Positions 1 to 6,286 are shown, counted from the stretch's first letter. The stretch is 10,622 nt of DNA from Chlamydiota bacterium (GCA_011065225.1 JAAKFC010000038.1:1-10622), one strand, 5' to 3'. Notes: generated from the letters alone by a model not told the origin. Numbers and translations are program-made.

Positions 1-1
1 T

Positions 2-241
2 ATTCCTGCAGGTGCATTGATGGTCGCATCGGCAAAGATTTTTGGCTTCACACAGCAACTTGTCTGGGGAAAATACGCGAAACATCCTACCAGTGACGGA
101 GCCAACACTCGTTTAGCGTGGTACGGCGTTAGATCTCTTCCAGGAAAGGACCTATGCGCTTTAACTAAGGCTTTTCTTTCTCCGAGCAAATTGGATCATG
201 ATGAATGGTCCCTTAGACAGTGGAGTCAAGTGCAGATCTAG
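2..241 (+). CDS. 3' end of an unrecognised protein gene (5' end outside window)
   Basis: The frame is open from the first complete codon (base 2) to a TAG at 239-241, giving about 79 residues that begin IPAGALMVASAKIFG. An internal ATG at 17 exists, but the open upstream codons suggest the real gene starts to the left of the window. The segment is mixed hydrophobic and basic with several Trp residues. I see no membrane segment or family motif that I recognise and assign no function. A coding-looking stretch in another frame follows (see 183-332), so the gene may have been cut short by a frameshift. It converges on rlmD. Confidence 0.5.
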   Translation: MPAGALMVASAKIFGFTQQLVWGKYAKHPTSDGANTRLAWYGVRSLPGKDLCALTKAFLSPSKLDHDEWSLRQWSQVQI

Positions 242-332
242 CCCTGTATGTCGATGTCAATCTGAATGGGATCCTGTCTATGAAGCTCTTGCAGCTGAAT
301 GCGGCGTAAAGCAAAATATGTCTCAAGTCTAA
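183..332 (+). pseudogene. Possible frameshifted C-terminal remnant of the preceding gene
   Basis: The +3 frame is open across 165-332. After the first gene stops it reads as a plausible protein tail, PVCRCQSEWDPVYEALAAEC, followed by GVKQNMSQV and a TAA at 330-332. The alternative frame (ALYVDVNLNGILS...) is also briefly open, so this is weak. If real, a single-base change just upstream of 241 would have moved the original C-terminus out of frame. It could also be chance, because the open stretch is only about 56 codons. Confidence 0.2.
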
Positions 333-364
333 CCGCGCGCCACCTAATTTTTCTTCCATTTCAT

Positions 365-1633
365 TCACGATGTGTATAGTTGAACAACACATTCAACATG
401 TGATGTCTGTGGGAACATATCGAAAGGCTGGACTCCAGAGATCAGATATCCATTGCTCACAAGAAAACGCACATCGCGTGCCATCGTCGCAGGATCGCAC
501 GAGACATAGACAATGATTTTTGGTCGAATTTTTGCGAGCTCTTCAAGAAAATTTCGCTCACAGCCCTTTCTTGGAGGATTGACGACTGCAACGTCCACCC
601 TGGCGAGTGTTGGAATGAACTCTTCTGCTTTTTCGCAAAAAAATTCGACATTTTCTATTTTGTTGAGTTTTGCATTTGCTTTGGCATCTTCAATTGCTTC
701 TGGAACTGATTCAACACCAATGATTTTTTTTGCCCCTTTTGCCAATATCAGTGCAAGCGTGCCGACGCCGCAGTAGCTATCTAGCACAATTTCATTGCCC
801 GAGAGTTCTGCAAAATCAACCACCTGACTATAGAGATTTTCAGCTTGGAAAGGATTGATTTGAAAAAATGAGGCTGCAGAAATGCGGAATTGTAGCCCAT
901 GCAAAATCTCTTTGATCCAATCTCTTCCCCAAAGAATCCGAAATTCTTGGCCGAGGATGCGGTTGCTTTTTGATCTGTTGATGCACTGAACAATGCCCTT
1001 GACTTCAGGAGGGATTTCTTTGGGGATAAAGGCTTCTTCTGTCACAAAGACGAGCAGAACCTCACCGGTTTTTACTGCTGTGCGAATGAGTAAATGTTGG
1101 AATTTCTGGACCTCTGGAAAACCTCGGATCCACTCATAGACTTTTTCGCCAAGTGAGCAATGAATGTAGCATTTTTCCACATCGATCACATCATGCGAGC
1201 CTTTTGCATAGAGTCCAATTTTTCCATCCTCGACAGGAAGCTGAATCTTGTTGCGATAGGCAAGCGGCATGGGCGATGGATGGCATGGATTCACTCCAAC
1301 ATCGAGTTTTCCAATCCGCTCTAAGGCATCGACAATTCTTTGTCTCTTGGCTACAAGTTGTTTCTCATATTCAAGATGCATGATCTGGCAGCCGCCACAT
1401 CGGCCAAAAAGGGGACAGATTGGATCAACTCGATGAGGAGATGTTTTTTTGATCTCTAAAATCTTGGCCCGCCCAAAATTTTTGCGCACCTCAGTGACAA
1501 TTCCAAGGATGATTTCGCCAGGAAGAGCGCCATCGACAAAAATAGTGAAACCCTTAAAATCTCCAACTCCTTCGCCGCTGACGCCAAGGCGATGGATAGG
1601 AATTTCAATTTCTTGATTTAATTGAATCGGCAT
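365..1633 (-). CDS. rlmD: 23S rRNA (uracil-5-)-methyltransferase RlmD/RumA
   Basis: A SAM-dependent RNA methyltransferase that makes 5-methyluridine in 23S rRNA (U1939 in E. coli for RlmD). Its 422 residues match the usual family length. It has an N-terminal TRAM-type RNA-binding domain (about 1-62), then the [4Fe-4S] cysteines C73, C79 and C82 in CPLFGRCGGC, with C155 (VEKC) as the likely fourth ligand. The catalytic domain shows SFFQIN (255-260), the SAM loop DSYCGVGT (285-292), NPPRKG (352-357), the nucleophile C379 in SCDP, and FPQTSHVE with E414 as the probable general base. All key residues are present. The start is the ATG at 1631-1633; there is no strong Shine-Dalgarno, but the TRAM domain begins immediately. 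It is divergent from the BRO-like gene. RlmCD specificity (two target uridines) cannot be excluded from sequence alone. Confidence 0.92.
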   Translation of the reverse strand: MPIQLNQEIEIPIHRLGVSGEGVGDFKGFTIFVDGALPGEIILGIVTEVRKNFGRAKILEIKKTSPHRVDPICPLFGRCGGCQIMHLEYEKQLVAKRQRIVDALERIGKLDVGVNPCHPSPMPLAYRNKIQLPVEDGKIGLYAKGSHDVIDVEKCYIHCSLGEKVYEWIRGFPEVQKFQHLLIRTAVKTGEVLLVFVTEEAFIPKEIPPEVKGIVQCINRSKSNRILGQEFRILWGRDWIKEILHGLQFRISAASFFQINPFQAENLYSQVVDFAELSGNEIVLDSYCGVGTLALILAKGAKKIIGVESVPEAIEDAKANAKLNKIENVEFFCEKAEEFIPTLARVDVAVVNPPRKGCERNFLEELAKIRPKIIVYVSCDPATMARDVRFLVSNGYLISGVQPFDMFPQTSHVECVVQLYTS

Positions 1634-1751
1634 GAGAGCAAGATTAGCACAGTTTGAATTAAAACATTCGTGGAGTTAAAGAACCTATCCGAATAAATTT
1701 TCTTGTAAAAAATCTCTAGAAAATTCAAAATTATTCTTTTAAGTTGTTGTT

Positions 1752-1757
1752 GAGGTT
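1752..1757 (+). promoter_or_regulatory. Ribosome binding site of the BRO-like gene
   Basis: GAGGTT at 1752-1757 (core GAGG) lies about 6-7 bases before the ATG at 1763 and supports that start. I found no convincing -35/-10 pair for either divergent gene in 1634-1762, which is strongly AT-rich. Confidence 0.55.
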
Positions 1758-1762
1758 ATATT

Positions 1763-2638
1763 ATGGTTGATCATAAGCGACAAATACAGTCGCAAGATAA
1801 ACTTGTCGTTTTTGAAGACAAGAAAATCCGTCGCATTTTTCACAAAAGTGAATGGCACTTTTCAATTATCGATATCGTAGAAGTTTTGACTGAAAGTCCG
1901 AATCCTAGGCGATATTGGTCAAATCTTAAAATTCAACTAGCTGATAATGAAGGCTTTGTTCAGTTGTACTCAAAAACGGTACAACTGAAATTGGAATCCA
2001 GTGATGGGAAAAAATATCTCACTGATACCGCTAATACAGAAACGGTCTTTCGCATCATTCAATCTATCCCTTCCCCAAAAGCCGAGCCCTTTAAAAGGTG
2101 GCTAGCCAAAGTGGGATATGAACGGATTCAGGAAATTGAAGATCCCGAACTTGCAACGCAAAGAACGAGGGCTATTTACAAAGCCAAAGGCTATAGCGAA
2201 GAATGGATCGAAAAGCGGATGCGCGGAATTGCAATTCGCGAAGAGCCTACCGATGAATGGGATAAAAGAGGGATCAAGCTTCAGCGAGAATATGCGATTT
2301 TGACGGCTGAAATTTCTAAGGCGACGTTTGGGATGACTCCATCGGAGTACAAAGAACACAAGAGGCTTAAGCATGAAAACCTTCGAGATCATATGACTGA
2401 TCTCGAATTGATCTTCTCTATGTTAGGGGAGGCTGCAACTAAAGAAATCGCTGTCAATCAAGATGCTCAGAGTTTCGATGAAAATAAAGCGGCCGCTAAG
2501 ACCGGGGGTAGAATTGCTGGAGATGCTAGAAAAGAATTAGAACTAGAAAGTGGCAAGCCCGTTATTTCCAAAACTAATTTTATAGATCAGCTGAAAGATG
2601 CTTCTATTGAACAGCATATTTTAGAATCCGATGAATGA
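1763..2638 (+). CDS. BRO-N domain protein with DinD-like C-terminus
   Basis: This 291-residue protein starts with a BRO-N domain (about 12-125). It shows the WHFSIIDIVEVL segment, a KKYLTDTANTE segment, and the very typical RIIQSIPSPKAEPFKRWLAK run (97-116). BRO-N domains occur in phage antirepressors, baculovirus BRO proteins and bacterial DinD-type proteins, and are thought to bind DNA. The second half (about 180-280) resembles the C-terminus of DinD, the damage-inducible RecA-modulating protein: ATFGMTPSEYKEHK, ENLRDHMTDLELIFSMLGE, then a KAAAKTGGRIAGDARKELE segment. The TGA stop is 27 bases before the next gene, so co-transcription is likely. Whether it acts as a phage-derived regulator, a DNA-damage factor or an orphan mobile-element gene is unknown. 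No other phage genes are in view. Confidence 0.8.
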   Translation: MVDHKRQIQSQDKLVVFEDKKIRRIFHKSEWHFSIIDIVEVLTESPNPRRYWSNLKIQLADNEGFVQLYSKTVQLKLESSDGKKYLTDTANTETVFRIIQSIPSPKAEPFKRWLAKVGYERIQEIEDPELATQRTRAIYKAKGYSEEWIEKRMRGIAIREEPTDEWDKRGIKLQREYAILTAEISKATFGMTPSEYKEHKRLKHENLRDHMTDLELIFSMLGEAATKEIAVNQDAQSFDENKAAAKTGGRIAGDARKELELESGKPVISKTNFIDQLKDASIEQHILESDE

Positions 2639-2665
2639 AAAACTTATAATAATGGTCGATTTCCT

Positions 2666-3751
2666 ATGGAATTTACTGGGATAGTTTCAAAAGAACCAGC
2701 AAGCCCGCATCTCAATATAGTTTCGTTTAAGCCATGCTCTATTTGTCGTTGTTGCGCAAAAAAAATACAAGCTATTTGGGAAGCATTCAAAATCATATGG
2801 ATCATTATTAAGCAGAGGTTTTCCTGCTCCCCCTATGAGATCCGAGCACTTGATTTGAATAGAATTTCCCCTGAAATGCAACAAAAACTAAAAGACTTCG
2901 AGCGCAGTTTTGACTATCCGCTTGGAGGCGGTAAACGTTTCCGAATCATTCACGGTAAGGGGGGAGACTATTTTGGTTTCGTGCGACGCATCGGAAGTCC
3001 TAAGTTTTATGTGGCGATCAATAAAAAAGAGCGTCGAATCACTAAACAAGTCACTGTCGATGGGCGACAGGTGAATAAGGAGGTGGTTCTTAAGGCAGGC
3101 GAAATTGCTGGCGTCGGATGTGGAATATTAAGTGAAATAAATCAGGGAGGTGGGAAAACTCTAAAGGCTTGGTACATTTGTGACTTAAAAGTCAAAGAAG
3201 AATATCGTGGAGACCACATCCCGATTCGAATCTTTCAAAAGGGATTTTGGCGGTTTTTCCAGTGTTCTAGAGGCTATGCGATTTGCATGAACCCAGCTGA
3301 TGGTAGTGTTCCAAAAGCTGCTCATATTTGGCAGCAACATGGAGCTTTATCTAGTAAAACTCTTCCTTTGAACCTTTATAATTTGAGTGCAAAAGATATT
3401 CGAGCTTCTCGAAAACGCCTCGAGGAAGCCTGTAAGGGGCCAATCTATTTTAAATCGATGAAGGGGATCAAAGAGTTTGAGATTTTTCAAGAGCGAAATC
3501 CAGAAAAAGCAGAAGAGTGGCGAATGCTACACATACAACATGGGCCAAAAGGAGAGAAAGAGGTCTCTCCATCAGTTTCAGTTGATCCCAAGTCTGGTCA
3601 TGACCATTTAATTGCCGCTGTAGCAGGTAGCGCATTAGATCGCGTTCTTGCTTCCATTAAAAATATCAAAAAGTTTTCCTCCGCGACTGTTGTTTATCGC
3701 GGATTGGATCCAAGTGTTTTAGAAAATAATATTTTAACCAATGAGATTTAA
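2666..3751 (+). CDS. Putative GNAT-fold acyltransferase with Cys-rich hydrophobic N-terminus
   Basis: 361 residues. Residues 90-210 read like an acetyl-CoA-dependent N-acetyltransferase core. There are strands around FRIIHG and YFGFVRRIG, then GEIAGVGCGIL, then WYICDLKVKEEYRGDHIPIRIF (170-190). In that segment YRGDHI sits where GNAT proteins carry the pyrophosphate-binding R/QxxGxG/A loop and following helix. GYAICMNP looks like the next strand. The loop is not canonical, so the family call is tentative. Residues 24-52 are unusual: CSICRCCAKK, then a hydrophobic/amphipathic stretch (IWEAFKIIWIIIKQRF) that could associate with membranes. The C-terminal 100 residues have no motif I recognise. 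No good Shine-Dalgarno precedes the ATG at 2666, and the next in-frame Met is near residue 71, so 2666 is the best start. The next gene begins only 2 bases after the stop, which implies a shared transcript and linked function. Confidence 0.5.
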   Translation: MEFTGIVSKEPASPHLNIVSFKPCSICRCCAKKIQAIWEAFKIIWIIIKQRFSCSPYEIRALDLNRISPEMQQKLKDFERSFDYPLGGGKRFRIIHGKGGDYFGFVRRIGSPKFYVAINKKERRITKQVTVDGRQVNKEVVLKAGEIAGVGCGILSEINQGGGKTLKAWYICDLKVKEEYRGDHIPIRIFQKGFWRFFQCSRGYAICMNPADGSVPKAAHIWQQHGALSSKTLPLNLYNLSAKDIRASRKRLEEACKGPIYFKSMKGIKEFEIFQERNPEKAEEWRMLHIQHGPKGEKEVSPSVSVDPKSGHDHLIAAVAGSALDRVLASIKNIKKFSSATVVYRGLDPSVLENNILTNEI

Positions 3752-3753
3752 TT

Positions 3754-5586
3754 ATGATTAAGTTTTTGCATATAGTACTTTTCTGCCCAATTTTATTAGG
3801 AGCTTCAACGCTCATAGCAAATTATCCCCAGGAAGTTCTTCAATATCCTGTAGCTTTTGCTCAGGTAAGGGAAGATCCCTTAGAAGAACAAGAAATTATC
3901 GAAAAATATTTCCCAAAAGATAAAGACTTAGCTATTTTGATGGTTGCTTCAGGAGGAGATACGGCTGCCTATCTAGCTGGTAGCAATCTTCCGATTTCTC
4001 GGATTGCGATTATCGATCCAAACCCTTCACAGATCTATCTTACAAAGCTCAAGCTTCACCTGCTTCAATATCCTGAGGAAAAAAGGCTGAGTCTATTGGG
4101 TCATAATCCCATGTTACACGCTGATCGCGCACAAGAATTAGATTTTTTGCTGACACTCCTTGATATTCCACCTATGGCTTTGGGAAGCATAGATATGCTT
4201 AGCATTTTAGGTCCTGACTATGCAGGGCGCTATGAAATGGTTTTTAAAGCCTTCAGAGAATACTTAAAGCCTTTTGAATCCGAAGTCTGTGGGCTCTTTG
4301 ATTTAGGAAGCATTGATGAGCAAAAAGCAAGAATTGCCCCAGATACTTCTCTGGGACAGGCGATCGATGAGGCATTTGATGTGGTGCTATCTCAAGAAAA
4401 TTTAGTTAAAATTTTTGGTGAAAAAGCAACTGCTAATCGCGTCCAAGATTTTTCCCGTCATTTTGCAGAAAGATGCCGGGTCTACCTTTCAAACCATCTT
4501 GCAGCTGAGTCGCCCTTTTTTGCTCAGGTTTTTTTAGGGCAATTTTATAAAGAAATCCATTATCCATGGCTAGATCTTCCGATTATCCAACCTAATGCGC
4601 AGATTGATTTTCATCAAACCATGATGGACCAGTATCTGCAATCAGCTCCAAAGGAAAGTTTTGATCTCATTCATTTGTCAAATATCACAGATTGGCTGTC
4701 CCCAGAAGAAGCAAGCACAACGCTTGCTTTAGCCTATCGAGCACTCAGGCCCGGTGGGGTTGTTGTTGTCCGCCAACTCAATTCCAATCTCGATATTTAT
4801 TCTCTTGGAAAAGATTTTCAATGGGACCGTGAAACCGCTACCGATCTCAATGGCAAAGATCGTAGTTTTTTCTATCGGCAATTGTTAATTGGAATAAAGC
4901 CTGCTTCAGTAGCTCCGAAAGCAACTCAGATGGCTACGGAAGTTCTGCAAAGAGTACCTATTCTCAAGGGAAAGTTTTTCGAGGCTTTACATTCTCAGCA
5001 AATGAGTTTCGAAGAGTTCCAACGAACACAACAGCAATTTTTCTATGCAGTAGATTATTATTCTTTACCTATGGCGGCTTTGTTTTCTCGTCTTCCAGAC
5101 CATGCTCAACGTATCAGTATTTTGCAAAATATCTTGGAAGAACATGGAGATTTCGACCCTACCAAATATCATTCGAATACATTCAAACAGTTCTTGGAAT
5201 CTGTCGATTGCCACATTCTTGAAAATAAAAAAGCTTCTAGTGTCTTGGCTTTTAATCTCGATCTCATGGGAGTCTCCATGAGCGAAGACCCCTATCTCGC
5301 GATGGGTTGTTTTGGAATGATTGAGTATGCTTTTGCCGATATTTCCGCTGAGATTGGAAAGGCAGTAGTAGATAGGGGATGGCTTCAAGAAGATGACATC
5401 ATTCATTATTCACTGCACGCAGAACTTGATAAAAAACACGCCGAGGAATTTTTTGCCTTAGTTGAAGCCAAACTCACAGATCCTTTAATAAAAGCTAAAT
5501 TTTTAGAAGGTTTAGAACTTGGAGTTTATATCTTCAACCGACTCTATGATGACTTGTATGAAGAAGCCAAAATATACACATCGTGA
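3754..5586 (+). CDS. Fusion: BtaA-like (DUF3419) SAM-dependent domain + CADD/PqqC-like diiron oxygenase-fold domain
   Basis: A 610-residue two-domain protein. Residues 1-22 look like a signal peptide or membrane anchor (MIKF, then a hydrophobic run). Residues 45-350 resemble DUF3419/BtaA, which transfers a 3-amino-3-carboxypropyl group from SAM. Matching parts are VASGGDTAAYLA (64-75), IDPNPSQIYLTKLKL (87-101), FSRHFAERCRVYL (233-245), SFDLIHLSNITDWLSP (302-317) and ALRPGGVVVVRQL (330-342). Residues 395-600 match the CADD/TenA/PqqC-like heme-oxygenase-fold family. They carry a full apparent diiron set: E462, H473, E524, and the HxxxDxxH triad H555/D559/H562. Spacings are close to those I recall for CADD, the Chlamydia p-aminobenzoate-forming protein. 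CADD's sacrificial Tyr27 appears to be Phe here (F409). It lies 2 bases after the GNAT-like gene. The last five codons and the stop fall inside the inverted repeat of a palindromic element, so the C-terminus may have been altered. Substrate and product are unknown; the N-terminal domain might be a methyltransferase instead. Confidence 0.75.
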   Translation: MIKFLHIVLFCPILLGASTLIANYPQEVLQYPVAFAQVREDPLEEQEIIEKYFPKDKDLAILMVASGGDTAAYLAGSNLPISRIAIIDPNPSQIYLTKLKLHLLQYPEEKRLSLLGHNPMLHADRAQELDFLLTLLDIPPMALGSIDMLSILGPDYAGRYEMVFKAFREYLKPFESEVCGLFDLGSIDEQKARIAPDTSLGQAIDEAFDVVLSQENLVKIFGEKATANRVQDFSRHFAERCRVYLSNHLAAESPFFAQVFLGQFYKEIHYPWLDLPIIQPNAQIDFHQTMMDQYLQSAPKESFDLIHLSNITDWLSPEEASTTLALAYRALRPGGVVVVRQLNSNLDIYSLGKDFQWDRETATDLNGKDRSFFYRQLLIGIKPASVAPKATQMATEVLQRVPILKGKFFEALHSQQMSFEEFQRTQQQFFYAVDYYSLPMAALFSRLPDHAQRISILQNILEEHGDFDPTKYHSNTFKQFLESVDCHILENKKASSVLAFNLDLMGVSMSEDPYLAMGCFGMIEYAFADISAEIGKAVVDRGWLQEDDIIHYSLHAELDKKHAEEFFALVEAKLTDPLIKAKFLEGLELGVYIFNRLYDDLYEEAKIYTS

Positions 5587-5735
5587 TTCAAAAATCGGTT
5601 TTTCACGGCGTCGACTCATCCTCAAATTTTTCACCTGCTCCTCGCTCCGTGTCTATGAACACTGCAGCTCGTCGCAGTTGAAAAATTTGAGGGTCTCCTT
5701 GTGAAATTTCCGATTTTTGAATCATGATCTGTATA
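5573..5735. repeat. Nested palindromic element of about 163 bp (MITE-like)
   Basis: Terminal arms 5573-5598 and 5710-5735 are inverted repeats matching at 24 of 26 positions. They contain the perfect 14-mer GATTCAAAAATCGG and its complement, and both outer ends read TATA. Inside is a second perfect 14-bp pair, CCTCAAATTTTTCA (5620-5633) and its complement (5679-5692). Further pairs nest within: TTTCAC/GTGAAA, CTGC (5635-5638)/GCAG (5674-5677), and GTGT (5649-5652)/ACAC (5659-5662). The whole could fold into one long hairpin. It has no coding capacity of its own. A non-autonomous transposable element is the favoured reading. It could also act as a bidirectional terminator between the two converging genes, and these roles are compatible. 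Confidence 0.8.
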
Positions 5736-5794
5736 CCGATGAAATCTTCTATCACACAGAATTTGCAATTGAAAAAGCTCTTTTATCCAGGTAA
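5726..5794 (+). pseudogene. Coding-looking 22-codon tail after the palindromic element
   Basis: From 5726 one frame reads DLYTDEIFYHTEFAIEKALL, then SR and a TAA at 5792-5794. This looks like the end of a real protein. Joining base 5572 directly to 5736, which removes the palindromic element, would place this segment in frame with the fusion gene and give ...LYEEAK-TDEIFYHTEF.... It may therefore be the original C-terminus of that gene, separated by insertion. It is short, and the exact insertion boundaries and any target duplication are uncertain. Confidence 0.3.
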
Positions 5795-6274
5795 AAGAAA
5801 ACCTGGCCCTTTAGGGCAGGGTAGTTTAAATCCGCATTTGGGAGGGGTACGAAGCCCCTTCCAAATTACACCCCGTTCTTTAAGGGCGGGGTTCACGAAT
5901 TTTTGGTTGACCATTCTGTAAATGCCTTCTTTTACATCTGCTTTCCCGAAATTGATGATCAAACCAAAAGGAATATTAGCTAGACGTAAATATGTGCTGA
6001 GTTGTGCATGATAGTAAGGATAATCTTTCCCCGTGGCTTTCACTTCGATGATTACACTATCTTCTACAAGGATGTCTAAGTAAAGCGGATCTCTTACGGA
6101 AATATTTTTGTAGATGACAGGGATGGGGAGCTGGCGTTGATTTGAAATCTTTCGTAGAGAAAGCTCATGACTCAAAGCGGATTCATAAATGCTTTCTAAA
6201 AGACCAGGTCCTCCCAAAGAATGATGAACTTCTACCGCTGCATCGTGGATTTGCTGATAAAGTGTTTCTTCCAT
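5783..6274 (-). CDS. GxxExxY family PD-(D/E)XK-like protein
   Basis: About 163 residues from the chosen start. It has the family signature G24-L-L-E27-S-I-Y30. It also has a nuclease-like core: D67 in YLDILV, E77 and K79 in IIEVKA, and Q91 in AQLSTYLR, matching the D...ExK...Q pattern of the PD-(D/E)XK superfamily. The biochemical role of the family is unknown; nuclease activity is inferred only from the fold. An upstream in-frame ATG at 6298 is rejected because the -10 box lies at 6302-6307 and transcription should begin near 6295. The start at 6274 also has a Shine-Dalgarno at 6283-6286. The domain normally ends near MVNQKFVNP. Here a proline/glycine/lysine-rich tail (about 128-163) is encoded exactly by the hairpin repeat cluster, so the 3' end has probably been replaced by repeat sequence. 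Confidence 0.8.
   Translation of the reverse strand: MEETLYQQIHDAAVEVHHSLGGPGLLESIYESALSHELSLRKISNQRQLPIPVIYKNISVRDPLYLDILVEDSVIIEVKATGKDYPYYHAQLSTYLRLANIPFGLIINFGKADVKEGIYRMVNQKFVNPALKERGVIWKGLRTPPKCGFKLPCPKGPGFLLPG
5787..5892. repeat. Cluster of four small hairpins, IS200/IS605-end-like
   Basis: Four stem-loops lie in succession. CCAGGT/ACCTGG is at 5787-5806. GCCCT/AGGGC is at 5806-5817. ATTTGGGAGGGG (5836-5847) pairs with CCCCTTCCAAAT (5855-5866) over 12 bp with one G-T wobble. ACCCCG (5870-5875) pairs with CGGGGT (5887-5892). The second and fourth, CCCTTTAGGG...GGGTAGTTT and CCCCG...AAGGGCGGGGTTCAC, resemble the subterminal hairpins at right ends of IS200/IS605-type elements. No transposase or TnpB gene is nearby, so this would be a relic or a non-autonomous copy. 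The same bases encode the last ~36 residues of the GxxExxY gene on the other strand. Confidence 0.5.
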
Positions 6275-6282
6275 GATGATTT

Positions 6283-6286
6283 CTCC
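6283..6286 (-). promoter_or_regulatory. Ribosome binding site deciding the GxxExxY start
   Basis: On the minus strand GGAG occurs 8 bases before the ATG at 6274-6272. It favours that start over the in-frame ATG at 6298, which would lie upstream of the predicted transcription start. Confidence 0.65.

Noticed and set aside
457..1383. Several overlapping ORFs of 60-90 codons on both strands inside rlmD.
   Set aside because: They are shadows of a well-supported rlmD reading frame, with no motifs or start signals.
2636..2668. The BRO-like and GNAT-like genes are in the same frame, separated by a single TGA and nine sense codons, suggesting stop-codon readthrough.
   Set aside because: There is no downstream hairpin or readthrough context, and other genes here use TGA as a normal stop. 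Shared frame is expected by chance one time in three.
2652..2684. Short ORF starting at an ATG just upstream of the GNAT-like gene (MVDFLWNLLG).
   Set aside because: Ten codons with no ribosome binding site. It overlaps the start of the larger gene and has no support as a leader peptide.
5787..5892. Possible CRISPR array, because several short repeats are clustered.
   Set aside because: The repeats differ in sequence and length, are self-complementary hairpins, and have no regular spacers or cas genes nearby.
5724..5921. Plus-strand ORF of about 65 codons through the hairpin cluster.
   Set aside because: It lies within repeat DNA opposite the GxxExxY gene and reads as a low-quality Pro/Gly-rich translation with no ribosome binding site.
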